The position numbers were made by a program, and so were the translations under genes. The notes beneath the pieces are model-generated. The model was not told the DNA's origin. It ran no database searches and was given only the letters and a program-made list of their open reading frames with translations. Of a DNA stretch of 64,000 nucleotides, positions 52,864-62,825 are shown one piece after another. Each line of letters opens with the position of its first letter. Position 1 is the first letter of the stretch. Origin of the DNA: Alphaproteobacteria bacterium LSUCC0684. GTDB lineage: Bacteria; Pseudomonadota; Alphaproteobacteria; Puniceispirillales; UBA1172. The stretch is from positions 2,637,001-2,701,000 of the forward strand of contig CP166130.1 in assembly GCA_041228335.1 (NCBI GenBank), in the 5' to 3' direction.

Positions 52864-53880
52864 ATGCGTATTACCCCCGTTATTGCCGGTCTCGCCATGT
52901 CTGTTGCACTTGTCGGTGCAGCCCAGGCGCGTGACCAGATCTCGATCGTCGGATCTTCAACCGTCTACCCATTTGCCACCATCGTGGCGGAGAAGTTTGG
53001 TCAGTCCAGCGGCTTCAAGACGCCGGTGATCGAATCCACCGGGACCGGCGGCGGCATGAAGCTGTTCTGCGCCGGTATCGGCCTTGAGCATCCGGATATC
53101 ACCAACGCTTCCCGCGCGATGAAGTCCAAGGAAGCTGAATTGTGCAAAAGCAATGGTATTGATTTCCAGGAATTCGTTGTTGGCAATGACGGCCTTGCGT
53201 TTTCTAACTCCAATCAGGCCCAGCAGTTCAAGATTTCTATCGCACATATCGCGGCGGCGCTGGCAGCTGAATTGCCTGGCGGCGGCGTATCCGACAGCGA
53301 AAGCATGTCCAAGAACGAGATGAAGACGTGGGATCAGGTTGACGCATTTGTTGCATCTCGCGGTGGTGAAAAAGCAGGTCTGCCCAGCCAGCCGATTTCC
53401 ATCATGGTGCCTCCTCCAACCTCAGGCACACGCGATGCCATGGAAAGCCTGTTCATGAAAGCCGGGATCAAGAAGCTTGGTTTCAAGGCAGGCGAGGAGT
53501 TGCGCGAAGATGGCTTTGCCATCGAAATGGGTGAAAACGACACCTTGATTATTGAAAAGCTGGCGGCGGACCCAACCATGTTCGGTATCTTCGGCTATTC
53601 CTTCTATGACCAGAACCGCGACAAGGTGCAGGCGTCGATTGTTGATGGCGTCGAGCTGAATTTCGACAATATCGCTTCCTATGACTACCCGGGTGCACGT
53701 CCGCTCTTCTTCTACGTCAAGAAGCAGCATGTTGGTGTTATCCCGGGCCTCAAGGAATTCGTTAATTCCTTCGTTTCCGAAGAAGCGATGGGCTTGGATG
53801 GCTATCTCTTCCCGGCCGGGCTTGTTCCATTGTCGGAAGAAGATTTTGACAAGCAGATGTCCGCGCTCGGCAATCTTTAA
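52864..53880 (+). CDS. pstS: Phosphate ABC transporter substrate-binding protein
   Basis: 338 aa from the ATG at 52864 (GAGGAG 7 nt upstream). Signal peptide 1-21 ('LVGAAQARDQ'). 'ISIVGSSTVYPFATIVAEKF' and 'VIESTGTGGGMKLFCAGIGL' form the phosphate-binding P-loop-like region, and 'IMVPPPTSGTRDAMESLFMK' supplies further ligands. This is the long PstS type typical of alphaproteobacteria. First gene of the Pho-box-controlled pst operon. Confidence 0.95.
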   Translation: MRITPVIAGLAMSVALVGAAQARDQISIVGSSTVYPFATIVAEKFGQSSGFKTPVIESTGTGGGMKLFCAGIGLEHPDITNASRAMKSKEAELCKSNGIDFQEFVVGNDGLAFSNSNQAQQFKISIAHIAAALAAELPGGGVSDSESMSKNEMKTWDQVDAFVASRGGEKAGLPSQPISIMVPPPTSGTRDAMESLFMKAGIKKLGFKAGEELREDGFAIEMGENDTLIIEKLAADPTMFGIFGYSFYDQNRDKVQASIVDGVELNFDNIASYDYPGARPLFFYVKKQHVGVIPGLKEFVNSFVSEEAMGLDGYLFPAGLVPLSEEDFDKQMSALGNL

Positions 53881-53893
53881 TATTGCATATGAG

Positions 53894-53922
53894 GAGGTGC
53901 TGCCCTAGGTTGGCGGCACCTC
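53894..53922 (+). other. Stem-loop between pstS and pstC
   Basis: GAGGTGCTGCC / GGCGGCACCTC (11 bp, one G-U pair, 7-nt loop) 14 nt after the pstS stop, without a T-run. Probably a transcript-stabilising or processing element that keeps PstS more abundant than the permease. Confidence 0.6.
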
Positions 53923-53943
53923 GTCACAAGATTGAATAATTCC

Positions 53944-55338
53944 ATGGTCGACTCATTTGGTTACATTGCGCTAACGCTGATCGTTATCACGGTTGCTTCT
54001 TTTTTTGTTTCCAAAAATCGCATATCGAGCCTTTCCTCAAAACATAAAACCAAGTCACATTCGCTGGCTTATTATTATGGCCTCTACGCCGCGATCTGGA
54101 CATTCGTGCCGGCGATTATCCTTCTTCTTCTTTTTGCGGTCTATGCCAATCAATATCTTGAAACCATCCTTGTTTCTTCACTGCGCGAGGCGCTACCGGA
54201 ATTGCCCGCCTCATTTCTTGATCTGAAAGCCGCGCAGGTCAAAAACATCGCAAACGGTGTTCTTGAGGCAGAGGACGCGGTGATGGCAGAAGTTGCGCGG
54301 GAATATGAGGTGGCGCGCGGGCAGGTCATGAATATTCGTTTTGCTTCGGTGATGCTGGTGGGGCTTGCCGGGTTCGGGTATGCCTATTTTAGCATTGCGC
54401 CAGCCCTTGAAAGCCGGATCATTTTTGAGAATTTTCTCCGCAATTTATTTTTTGTCGCGGCGGCCGTCGCGGTGCTGACCACGATCGGGATTATCTCCTC
54501 GCTCCTGTTTGAAGCTTTCCGCTTTTTTTCAGCCTATCCGTTTCTGGATTTCTTCTTCGGCACGCATTGGGCGCCGAATGCGGCGTTCAAAGCTGCCGGT
54601 GACGCGGCAACCGGCGAGGTGTTGGGCTCGTTCGGCATGCTGCCGGTCATGGCCGGGACCTTGCTGATCGCCCTGATTGCCATGCTTGTTGCTGTGCCGA
54701 TCGGCCTTTTTGCCGCGATCTACATGGCGGAGTTCGCCTCCCGGCGCGTGCGGGATCTCGTCAAGCCAACGCTTGAGATTCTGGCGGGTATTCCAACAGT
54801 CGTGTATGGCTTCTTCGCGGCCCTGACCGCGGCGCCGTTCTTCCGCTCCATCGGCCTTAATCTGGGCATGGATGTGTCTTCCCAGAGCGCGCTTGCTGCA
54901 GGCGGCGTGATGGGGATCATGATCATTCCATTTATCTCCTCTCTTTCCGATGACGTGATCACCGCCGTGCCGCAATCCCTGCGCAACGGGGCCTATGGCC
55001 TCGGCAGCACCAAAGGCGAGACCGTGACCAGGGTTGTTCTTCCCGCGGCCCTGCCGGGGTTGATCGGCGCTTTTCTCCTGGGAATAAGCCGGGCCATTGG
55101 TGAGACCATGATCGTGGTAATGGCGGCGGGGGTATCGGCCAATCTTACGGCAAACCCGCTTGAGAGCGTGACCACCGTCACCGTGCAGATCGTCATGCTG
55201 CTGACCGGCGATACGGTGTTCGACTCGCCCAAGACGCTTTCAGCTTTTGCCCTTGGGATTACGCTTTTCCTTGCCACCCTGATGCTGAATATCGCGGCGC
55301 TTTCGGCCGCACGTCGTCTGGGAGAAAAATATGACTGA
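53944..55338 (+). CDS. pstC: Phosphate ABC transporter permease
   Basis: 464 aa from the ATG at 53944 (a TTG at 53932 is also open; neither has a good ribosome site). An extended N-terminal part with TM helices and a periplasmic segment ('QYLETILVSSLREALPELPA') precedes the permease core, making it longer than the ~320-aa enterobacterial PstC, as usual in alphaproteobacteria. Core: 'GSFGMLPVMAGTLLIALIAM', 'VKPTLEILAGIPTVVYGFFA' and 'GLGSTKGETVTRVVLPAALP' (EAA loop). Overlaps pstA by 8 nt. Confidence 0.93.
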   Translation: MVDSFGYIALTLIVITVASFFVSKNRISSLSSKHKTKSHSLAYYYGLYAAIWTFVPAIILLLLFAVYANQYLETILVSSLREALPELPASFLDLKAAQVKNIANGVLEAEDAVMAEVAREYEVARGQVMNIRFASVMLVGLAGFGYAYFSIAPALESRIIFENFLRNLFFVAAAVAVLTTIGIISSLLFEAFRFFSAYPFLDFFFGTHWAPNAAFKAAGDAATGEVLGSFGMLPVMAGTLLIALIAMLVAVPIGLFAAIYMAEFASRRVRDLVKPTLEILAGIPTVVYGFFAALTAAPFFRSIGLNLGMDVSSQSALAAGGVMGIMIIPFISSLSDDVITAVPQSLRNGAYGLGSTKGETVTRVVLPAALPGLIGAFLLGISRAIGETMIVVMAAGVSANLTANPLESVTTVTVQIVMLLTGDTVFDSPKTLSAFALGITLFLATLMLNIAALSAARRLGEKYD

Positions 55339-56635
55339 TTTTTCCTCGCTTAGCCCGGCGCAGCGTCAGGCCCATATTCAGGCTTCGCTGAAGAAACGCC
55401 ACGCCGCGGAAAGACGTCTCAAATTCTTCGGGATTTCCGCGATCACGCTTGCGCTTTCATTCCTTGCGATCCTTCTTTTTACCGTGGTCAGCAATGGGTA
55501 TACCGCCTTGCAACAGACGGAAACACGGGTTCAATTATCTCTGCCGGTTGAGAAACTTGTTGATGAAGAGGGCAAGATCGATCTTGAAAAATCAGCTGCG
55601 TTCAACTGGAGCGGGCTCGTCAAGAAAGCGTTTCGCGCCCAGTTCCCTGATGTCAAGGGGATGTCAGACCGGCGGGCATTGACAGATCTGATTTCAGCCA
55701 ATGCCGGATATGAGCTCAGGCAGGAGATCGAAAAGAAGGGAAGCATTGACCTTCCGGCAGGGGAATACTGGATCAAGACTTCAGATGATGTCGACATGCT
55801 GATGAAAGGTCGGATGAGCCGGGATATTCCTGAAAACCAGCGGCGCCTCAAGGATCAGCAGATCGCCTGGCTGGATGAGCTGATCGAGCAGGACAATGTG
55901 CGGCTTGTTTTCAACAAGGCCTTCTTCACCAAGGCAGATTCCCGTGAGCCGGAAAGTTCAGGTATTCTGGGCGCGGTTGTCGGCTCGGCCATGGCGCTTG
56001 TGGTCACGGTCATTCTGGCGCTGCCGCTTGCGGTCATGGCGGCGGTCTATCTTGAATATTTCGCGCGCCCCGGGAGGCTCACGGATTTTATCGAGGTGAA
56101 TATCAACAATCTCGCCGCCGTGCCTTCTATCGTATTCGGGCTTCTGGGGCTGGCGGTGTTCCTCGGTTTCTTCGGCATGCCGAGATCAGCGCCGCTGGTG
56201 GGCGGCATGGTGCTGGCGCTGATGACCCTGCCGACGATCATCATTGCGACACGGGCATCGATCAGGGCCGTGCCACCATCGATCAGGGATGCCGCCCTGG
56301 GTGTTGGTGCATCGCCGATGCAGGCTGCGCTTGATCATGTGCTGCCGCTGGCAGGGCCGGGCATTCTCACAGGAACAATCATCGGGGTAGCCCAGGCACT
56401 TGGCGAAACCGCACCGCTTATCATGATCGGGATGGTGGCATTCATCGTTGATGTGCCGACATCGATCACCTCGCCCGCGACCGCCTTGCCGGTGCAGATT
56501 TTCATCTGGTCGGACAGCGCCGAGCGCGCGTTTTATGAGAGATCATCCCTTGCCATTGTGTTTCTGTTGATGTTTCTCATTTTGATGAACCTGTCTGCTG
56601 TGCTGCTGCGGCGGAAACTTGAAAAGAAGTGGTAG
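55331..56635 (+). CDS. pstA: Phosphate ABC transporter permease
   Basis: 434 aa. An N-terminal TM helix (about 34-55) and a large periplasmic insertion (about 56-205) precede the permease core: '[20 protein letters not shown]', '[20 protein letters not shown]', '[20 protein letters not shown]' (EAA loop), '[20 protein letters not shown]'-like helix. The insertion has no known role. Followed after 4 nt by pstB. Confidence 0.93.
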   Translation: MTDFSSLSPAQRQAHIQASLKKRHAAERRLKFFGISAITLALSFLAILLFTVVSNGYTALQQTETRVQLSLPVEKLVDEEGKIDLEKSAAFNWSGLVKKAFRAQFPDVKGMSDRRALTDLISANAGYELRQEIEKKGSIDLPAGEYWIKTSDDVDMLMKGRMSRDIPENQRRLKDQQIAWLDELIEQDNVRLVFNKAFFTKADSREPESSGILGAVVGSAMALVVTVILALPLAVMAAVYLEYFARPGRLTDFIEVNINNLAAVPSIVFGLLGLAVFLGFFGMPRSAPLVGGMVLALMTLPTIIIATRASIRAVPPSIRDAALGVGASPMQAALDHVLPLAGPGILTGTIIGVAQALGETAPLIMIGMVAFIVDVPTSITSPATALPVQIFIWSDSAERAFYERSSLAIVFLLMFLILMNLSAVLLRRKLEKKW

Positions 56636-56639
56636 GCCG

Positions 56640-57416
56640 ATGACCCGAGCTGAAGAAAACCCCGTCAAGATCAAGGCACGTGATGTCAGTGTCTTTTACG
56701 ATGATAAAAAAGCGCTGAAAAATGTGTCTCTGGATATCAGTGAAAATACGGTGACCGCGTTTATCGGGCCTTCCGGTTGCGGCAAGTCAACCTTTCTGCG
56801 GTGTTTCAACCGAATGAACGACGTCATCCCGAGTGCCCGGGTAGAGGGGTCGATCCTGATGGGGGATCTTGACCTGAACAGCAAGGATATTGATCCGGTC
56901 CTGCTCCGTGCCCAGGTCGGGATGGTATTCCAGAAACCGAACCCCTTCCCCAAATCGATTTATGAAAACGTTGCCTATGGCCCGCGAATCCATGGTCTGG
57001 CCTCAAGCCGGGATGAAATGGATCATATCGTCGAAGACAGCCTCAAGAAGGCCGGGCTCTGGCAGGAAGTGGCAGACCGCCTCCATGACAAGGCAACCGG
57101 TCTTTCCGGTGGCCAGCAGCAGCGGCTCTGCATCGCCCGGGCCATTGCCATCAACCCGAGCGTTCTTCTGATGGATGAGCCGTGCTCGGCTCTTGACCCC
57201 ATCGCCACCGCCGTCATCGAAGAGCTGATACATAACCTCCGGCAGCGCTACAGTATCATCATTGTGACTCATTCCATGCAGCAGGCGGCGCGGGTTTCAC
57301 AGAAAACAGCCTATTTTCATCTTGGCGAACTCATCGAACATGGAGATACTAGAAGGATCTTCATGAATCCTGAACACGAGCAGACAGAAGCCTATATTTC
57401 AGGCAAGATCGGATAG
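56640..57416 (+). CDS. pstB: Phosphate ABC transporter ATP-binding protein
   Basis: 258 aa from the ATG at 56640. Walker A '[20 protein letters not shown]', Q-loop '[20 protein letters not shown]', signature '[20 protein letters not shown]', Walker B '[20 protein letters not shown]' and H-loop '[20 protein letters not shown]'. Every PstB hallmark is present. Confidence 0.97.
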   Translation: MTRAEENPVKIKARDVSVFYDDKKALKNVSLDISENTVTAFIGPSGCGKSTFLRCFNRMNDVIPSARVEGSILMGDLDLNSKDIDPVLLRAQVGMVFQKPNPFPKSIYENVAYGPRIHGLASSRDEMDHIVEDSLKKAGLWQEVADRLHDKATGLSGGQQQRLCIARAIAINPSVLLMDEPCSALDPIATAVIEELIHNLRQRYSIIIVTHSMQQAARVSQKTAYFHLGELIEHGDTRRIFMNPEHEQTEAYISGKIG

Positions 57417-57434
57417 AAAAGGATACCCTTACCG

Positions 57435-58130
57435 ATGGAACGAGAGCATATCAGCAGTGCATTTGATGAAGAGCTTTCCGAGCTTAACCAGCTTGTATAT
57501 TCTCTTGGCGGCATGGTCCTTTCGCAAGTGCAGGGGGTCGTTGCGCTTCTCGGGGACGGGGATGAGAAGGCCCTTCAAAGCCTCATCAAAAACGATGAGA
57601 AACTCGATGAGCTTGATGCGGAAATCAACATCAAAGCCTATGAGATCATTGCGGTCCGCTCACCGATAGCCGAAGATCTGCGCAAGGTTATCGTTGCGCT
57701 CAAAATGTCAGGCATGCTGGAGCGGGTGGGTGATTTTGCCGCCAATATCGCCAAACGCGGGCTGATCATCTCCGAAAGTGAACGTGCCGCCCTCTTCATG
57801 GACATGATCCGCAGCCTCGGGGAGGAAGTATCTACCACCCTGATTGAAGTGATTGATGCCTATCGACATGGTGATATCAAGAAAGCCATGGCGGTCTGGT
57901 CGGGTGATGTGGAGATCGATGCCCGCTATATGGAGTTTTACAAGGAAATCATCCTGGCCATGGAAAAGGATTCAGGCCTCATTACGGCGGGAACCCATGC
58001 GCATTTCGCGCTCAAGAATTTCGAACGCATCGGTGATTACGCCACCGGCATTGCCGAGCTTGTCTATTTTCTCAATACAGGCGGGTATCCGGAAGACGAC
58101 AGGCCCAAGGCCAGCCTGGGTGAAGACTAG
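57435..58130 (+). CDS. phoU: Phosphate signalling protein
   Basis: 231 aa. Two three-helix PhoU repeats with the metal-binding E/DxxxD pattern: 'DELDAEINIKAYEIIAVRSP' plus 'LKMSGMLERVGDFAANIAKR' in the first half and 'FALKNFERIGDYATGIAELV' in the second. It relays Pst status to PhoR and keeps the regulon off under phosphate sufficiency. With a soluble PhoR this contact may be especially direct. Last gene of the pst operon. Confidence 0.95.
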   Translation: MEREHISSAFDEELSELNQLVYSLGGMVLSQVQGVVALLGDGDEKALQSLIKNDEKLDELDAEINIKAYEIIAVRSPIAEDLRKVIVALKMSGMLERVGDFAANIAKRGLIISESERAALFMDMIRSLGEEVSTTLIEVIDAYRHGDIKKAMAVWSGDVEIDARYMEFYKEIILAMEKDSGLITAGTHAHFALKNFERIGDYATGIAELVYFLNTGGYPEDDRPKASLGED

Positions 58131-58279
58131 TTCCGGCAGGTCAATCGCGCCATGTTTATGCGCGCCGGCCATGGTGCCGCCGCCCACGCGTTTTTCATCT
58201 CCCGGATTGATCGGGGGAAATTTCACCTTATGATGAAACCACGTTTTGTTTGTTCATCCCGAGGGCCTTTATACCGATC

Positions 58280-59788
58280 ATGACCGATAACCATCTCTAC
58301 GATTTGATTTTTGCCCGCCATGAAGAAAACGCCTCGCCTTTTCTCCGGACCGAAAAGGACGTCTATTCACGCGCGGATTTCACCGCTCTCGTCAATCGTC
58401 TGGGGAATACGCTGATCGATGCCGGGCTCGCGCCGGGCGGGCGGGTTGCGATGCAGGTGGAAAAATCCGTGCCTGCTTTTGCGCTTTATGCCGCCACCAT
58501 CAAGGCTGGCGGAGTATTTCTGCCGCTCAATACCGGATACACTACTTCGGAGCTTGAATATTTCATCGGGGATGCCACCCCGACGGTGCTGGTTGCAGGG
58601 CCTGAAGATGCGGCAAAGCTTACCCCGCTTGCCGAAGCTGTTGATGCGAGGCTGTTCACGCTTGACGCCGAAGGCAGGGGAAGTCTTGCCGATGCGGCGG
58701 CGGCGGCAAACCCCGACATGGATAGCATCCCGCGAGGGGCAGATGATCTGGCAGCCATTCTCTATACATCCGGGACAACCGGCCGCTCCAAAGGGGCGAT
58801 GCTGACCCATCGCAATCTCAGCTCGAACACCGAAGCGCTGGCAGAGACATGGAAGTTCACCGAGGATGATATCCTGCTTCATGCACTGCCCATCTATCAC
58901 ACCCATGGGCTTTTTGTTGCCGGCAATCTTCTGGCCATGACCGGCGGGCAGATGATCTACCTTTCCCGGTTTCAGATAGACACGGTGCTGGGCCATCTTG
59001 CCAGGGCGACCACGATGATGGGCGTGCCGACCTTTTACACCCGGCTTCTGGCGGATGGCCGGTTTTCCCGCGCCATGGTGGCGCATATGCGGCTCTTTAT
59101 TTCTGGCTCGGCGCCATTGCTGGCGGAAACACATCTTGAGTTTGAACGCCGCACCGGCCGACGTATTCTTGAACGCTACGGGATGACGGAAACAGGCATG
59201 AACACATCCAATCCCTATGAAGGGGAACGCCGTGCCGGCACGGTGGGGATGGCGCTACCCGGGGTGTCGGTCCGGATTGTCGATGCCGAGAGCACCGCGA
59301 TCGTGCCAAAGGGAGAGATCGGCATTATCGAGGTGAAGGGAGACAACGTCTTTTCCGGGTATTGGCAGATGCCGGATAAAACGGCGGAATCCTTTCGTGA
59401 AGATGGCTATTTCATCACCGGCGATATGGGGATGGAGGATGCGGATGGCTATATCACCATTGTTGGCCGCGACAAGGACCTCATCATCTCCGGCGGGCTG
59501 AATGTTTATCCCAAGGAAGTCGAGGAAGCGATCAATGCGCTGCCCGGGGTGACGGAAACGGCGGTCATCGGGGTGCCGCATCCCGATTTCGGCGAAGGTG
59601 TCGTCGCGGTGGTGGTTCGGGACGGCGCCATCGAGGCGGATGATATCAAACGCGGGCTCGTTGACACCCTGGCGGCGTTCAAACAGCCCAAACATGTCAT
59701 TTTCATGGATGCGCTGCCCCGCAACAGCATGGGCAAGATAAAGAAGGCCGATCTCAGAAAGACCCATGAAAACCTGTTCAAGAGCTAG
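58280..59788 (+). CDS. matB: Malonyl-CoA synthetase
   Basis: 502 aa from the ATG at 58280; the longer frame begins at a non-ATG codon at 58250. 'ILYTSGTTGRSKGAMLTHRN', 'ALPIYHTHGLFVAGNLLAMT', 'ERYGMTETGMNTSNPYEGER', 'GDMGMEDADGYITIVGRDKD', 'LIISGGLNVYPKEVEEAINA' and 'ALPRNSMGKIKKADLRKTHE'. The 'GMTETGMNTSNPYEGERRAG' stretch and 'IYHTHGLF' are shared with MatB rather than other ligases. Makes malonyl-CoA from malonate; no malonate carrier or decarboxylase is adjacent. Ends 4 nt inside the convergent dehydrogenase gene. Confidence 0.88.
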   Translation: MTDNHLYDLIFARHEENASPFLRTEKDVYSRADFTALVNRLGNTLIDAGLAPGGRVAMQVEKSVPAFALYAATIKAGGVFLPLNTGYTTSELEYFIGDATPTVLVAGPEDAAKLTPLAEAVDARLFTLDAEGRGSLADAAAAANPDMDSIPRGADDLAAILYTSGTTGRSKGAMLTHRNLSSNTEALAETWKFTEDDILLHALPIYHTHGLFVAGNLLAMTGGQMIYLSRFQIDTVLGHLARATTMMGVPTFYTRLLADGRFSRAMVAHMRLFISGSAPLLAETHLEFERRTGRRILERYGMTETGMNTSNPYEGERRAGTVGMALPGVSVRIVDAESTAIVPKGEIGIIEVKGDNVFSGYWQMPDKTAESFREDGYFITGDMGMEDADGYITIVGRDKDLIISGGLNVYPKEVEEAINALPGVTETAVIGVPHPDFGEGVVAVVVRDGAIEADDIKRGLVDTLAAFKQPKHVIFMDALPRNSMGKIKKADLRKTHENLFKS

Positions 59789-62706
59789 GATTTGAGCTGC
59801 TGCGCCAGAAGGCGGGCGACATGCAGCGCTTTGCGGCCCGTGCCATCGCTGATCTGGCAGCGGCAGGATGTGCCATCCGCGAGCAGGATGGTTGCCGCCG
59901 CCGCTTCCCTGATCCGGGGCAGCAGCTTTTCTTCGGCCATGGCCATGGAGATATCATAACTCTCCGCGCCATAGCCGAATGCTCCGGCCATGCCGCAACA
60001 ACTGGTCTCAATGGTTTCAACCGACAGCCCCTCGATCCAGCCGAGCACCTCTTCAACCGGCCGCATGACATTGAACGCCTTCTGGTGGCAATGCCCATGC
60101 AGAAGGGCCGTTGCTTCAAGAGGGGCAAGTGGCAGGGGCGGCGCATCGGCGGCCAGCAGTTCTTCAAACATTACCGCCGCCCGGGCCAGGGCTTCCGCAT
60201 CCTTGCCCGGAAGAAGGGACGGCACTTCATCCTTGAGGGCCATGAGGCAGGAAGGTTCAAGCCCGACAATGGGGATTCCGGCGGCCGCATAAGGGGCGTA
60301 GGTTTCGATCAGCCTCCTTGCTTCTTCGCGTGCCTTGTCCAGCATGCCGACAGACACATAAGTCCGGCCACAGCAGAGCGGCCGACTGCTGGCATCTGAT
60401 GGGACCGGGGCAAAGATCTGATAGCCGGCGGCATTGAGCACGCGAACAGCATCGCGAAGGTTTTCCGGCTCAAAATAACGGCTGAAGGTATCGGCGAAGA
60501 GTATAACAGGTTTCCGGCTTTCGGGGTTGCCGGGAAGTTCACGGTCACGGAAGATGTCGCGGCGCCATCGGGGCAGCGCCCGGCGGGAAGCAAATCCGGC
60601 AATTTTCTCCGACAGGAAAGCAAGGCCGGGCAATCTGTCTCGCAGGTTTAAAACTGGTGCCAGCCGGGCCGCCAATGGTGCATAGCGCGGCAGATGACCG
60701 ATGAGGTGATCGCGAAAGGAAAAGCCCTTGTTGCGGGCACGCAGCGCGGTGATTTCAATCTTCATTCGAGCCATATCCACCCCGGTCGGGCATTCACGGC
60801 GGCAAGCCTTGCAGGAAACGCAAAGGCTCATCGTCTCTGCCATCGCATCGCTGGCAAGGGCATCCGGCCCGAGTTGTCCCGACATGGCAAGCCTGAGTGA
60901 ATTGGCGCGGCCGCGGGTTGTATCACGTTCATCCCGCGTGACCCGGAAGGATGGGCACATGACGCCGCCTTCAAGTTTGCGGCAGGCACCGTTATTGTTG
61001 CACATTTCAACCGCACCCTGGAATCCGCCCGCCGCACCCGGCCAGGCGGACCAGTCAAGCTGGGTTGGAAAATCTTTCACATGATACCCCGGCGCAAAGC
61101 GGAAAAGAGACCGGTCATCCATCCGGGGGGCGTCGACAATCTTCCCCGGGTTGAAGATACCAGCCGGATCAAAGAGGGTTTTGACCTCGTGGAAGAGGTT
61201 GATCATGGTATCGCCGAACATCTCCTGATGAAATTCGGACCGGACGATGCCATCGCCATGCTCACCGGAATGCGATCCCTTGAGGCGGCGCACAAGGGCA
61301 AAAGCCTCCCCGGCAATGGCACGCATCGTGGCGACATCGTCGGCGATTTTCATGTTCAGGACGGGCCGGACATGCAGGCATCCCACCGAGGCATGGGCAT
61401 ACCAGGTGCCTCTGGTGCCGTATTTTTCGAAAATCGAAGTGAGCCCTGCGGTGTATTCCGCCAGATCTTCGAGCCGGACCGAACAGTCCTCGACAAAAGA
61501 CACCGGCTTGGCCTCATCCTTCATGGACATCATGATATTGAGCCCGGATTTGCGCATTTCGGTAATTCTGGCCTGATCCCCGGTATTTTCGAGGATAACC
61601 ACGCCGCCCCTGTGTTCGGCCGGCTTGTCCCAGGCAAAGCCGAGATCGCCCATCATTGTTTCAAGGGCGTCCATGCGCCGGCGGTTTTCCTCAAGGCTGT
61701 CCTCGGCAAATTCAACCACCAGAAGTGCCGCCGGGTCTCCCCTGACGAAATCCCTGACCGTCTCATGGAAAAGCGGGATTGATCTTGCCAGACGGATCAT
61801 CGTGTCATCGATGAGTTCAACGGCAATCGGGTCCAGTTTGACAAGGTGCTGGGCGGCATCCATGGCTTTGTAGAAACTTGGGAAATGACAGACCCCCATG
61901 ATCTTGCGTCCGGGCAGGGGCGAGAGTTTCAGCTCAATCGCGGTGGAATAGGCAAGCGTGCCTTCGGAGCCGACCAGAAGATGGGCAAGATTGATCCCGT
62001 CCCCTTTTCTGCCGCCGGGGCGCATCGCCATGGCGTCAGGGATGAGCGCGTCGATATTATAGCCGCCAACCCGGCGCAGCAGGTCAGGAAACGTATCAAG
62101 AATATGTGCCGCGTTATCCGCGCCAAGACGCAGCAAGGCGGGCAGGAAATCATCAATGCCGGAAGTGCCGAGATCGAGGGCGCCGAAACGGGCCTGCCTT
62201 CCATCGGCAAGGATCGCCTCGATGGCGGTCACGTTATCGCGCATGATCCCGTAACGGATGGATCTGCCGCCGCAGGAATTATTCCCGGCCATGCCGCCTA
62301 TGGTGGCCCGGCTCGAGGTTGAAACATCCACCGGAAACCAGAGTCCATGCGGCTTCAACTGGCGGTTTAGCGTATCAAGGACGATGCCGGGTTCAACAAG
62401 GCATCGCCTGTTCTCAACGTCGAGTTCAAGAATTCGGTTAAGGTATTTCGTGTTATCCAGCACAAGAGCTTCGTTCACCGTCTGCCCGCATTGGGAGGTG
62501 CCGCCGCCCCGGGGCAGGATCGCCATTCCCCTGGTGCGGGCAAAATCAATGACCGCCGCGATATCCTCAACACTTTTCGGGATCACCACCCCCTGGGGCA
62601 TCATCTGATAAATCGAGGCATCGGTGGCGTAGCGTCCACGATTGAAGGCATCATCAAAGACGTCTCCTTCAAGGGCGCGATCAAGGGTGTTGAGATCATG
62701 AACCAT
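59785..62706 (-). CDS. FAD-linked oxidase / Fe-S D-2-hydroxyacid dehydrogenase fusion (YdiJ-like)
   Basis: 973 aa from the ATG at 62706 (the frame opens at 62781). N-terminal FAD_binding_4: 'AILPRGGGTSQCGQTVNEAL' and 'NNSCGGRSIRYGIMRDNVTA'; FAD-oxidase C domain with 'SGEHGDGIVRSEFHQEMFGD'. Then an Fe-S segment 'SLCVSCKACRRECPTGVDMA' and a CCG domain ending 'HGHCHQKAFNVMRPVEEVLG' and 'ETSCCGMAGAFGYG'. This is GlcD plus GlpC in one chain. Substrates of relatives are D-lactate, glycolate or D-2-hydroxyglutarate. Divergent from an aminotransferase that would use glyoxylate. Confidence 0.87.
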   Translation of the reverse strand: MVHDLNTLDRALEGDVFDDAFNRGRYATDASIYQMMPQGVVIPKSVEDIAAVIDFARTRGMAILPRGGGTSQCGQTVNEALVLDNTKYLNRILELDVENRRCLVEPGIVLDTLNRQLKPHGLWFPVDVSTSSRATIGGMAGNNSCGGRSIRYGIMRDNVTAIEAILADGRQARFGALDLGTSGIDDFLPALLRLGADNAAHILDTFPDLLRRVGGYNIDALIPDAMAMRPGGRKGDGINLAHLLVGSEGTLAYSTAIELKLSPLPGRKIMGVCHFPSFYKAMDAAQHLVKLDPIAVELIDDTMIRLARSIPLFHETVRDFVRGDPAALLVVEFAEDSLEENRRRMDALETMMGDLGFAWDKPAEHRGGVVILENTGDQARITEMRKSGLNIMMSMKDEAKPVSFVEDCSVRLEDLAEYTAGLTSIFEKYGTRGTWYAHASVGCLHVRPVLNMKIADDVATMRAIAGEAFALVRRLKGSHSGEHGDGIVRSEFHQEMFGDTMINLFHEVKTLFDPAGIFNPGKIVDAPRMDDRSLFRFAPGYHVKDFPTQLDWSAWPGAAGGFQGAVEMCNNNGACRKLEGGVMCPSFRVTRDERDTTRGRANSLRLAMSGQLGPDALASDAMAETMSLCVSCKACRRECPTGVDMARMKIEITALRARNKGFSFRDHLIGHLPRYAPLAARLAPVLNLRDRLPGLAFLSEKIAGFASRRALPRWRRDIFRDRELPGNPESRKPVILFADTFSRYFEPENLRDAVRVLNAAGYQIFAPVPSDASSRPLCCGRTYVSVGMLDKAREEARRLIETYAPYAAAGIPIVGLEPSCLMALKDEVPSLLPGKDAEALARAAVMFEELLAADAPPLPLAPLEATALLHGHCHQKAFNVMRPVEEVLGWIEGLSVETIETSCCGMAGAFGYGAESYDISMAMAEEKLLPRIREAAAATILLADGTSCRCQISDGTGRKALHVARLLAQQLKS

Positions 62707-62825
62707 TTGCGAAACCCTTTGGCCGGGACAGGCTTGAAACCCGGAATGATTACAATCTATACTCTGACCCGAAATACGCAATGCCCGATTTCAGCGGCAA
62801 TCCACATCCAAAGGAGATCATCTCA
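62707..62825. promoter_or_regulatory. Divergent promoter region of the dehydrogenase and aminotransferase
   Basis: 119 nt shared by two divergent starts; an AAAGGAG ribosome site for the plus-strand gene lies at about 62810. No clear operator was found. Confidence 0.4.
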
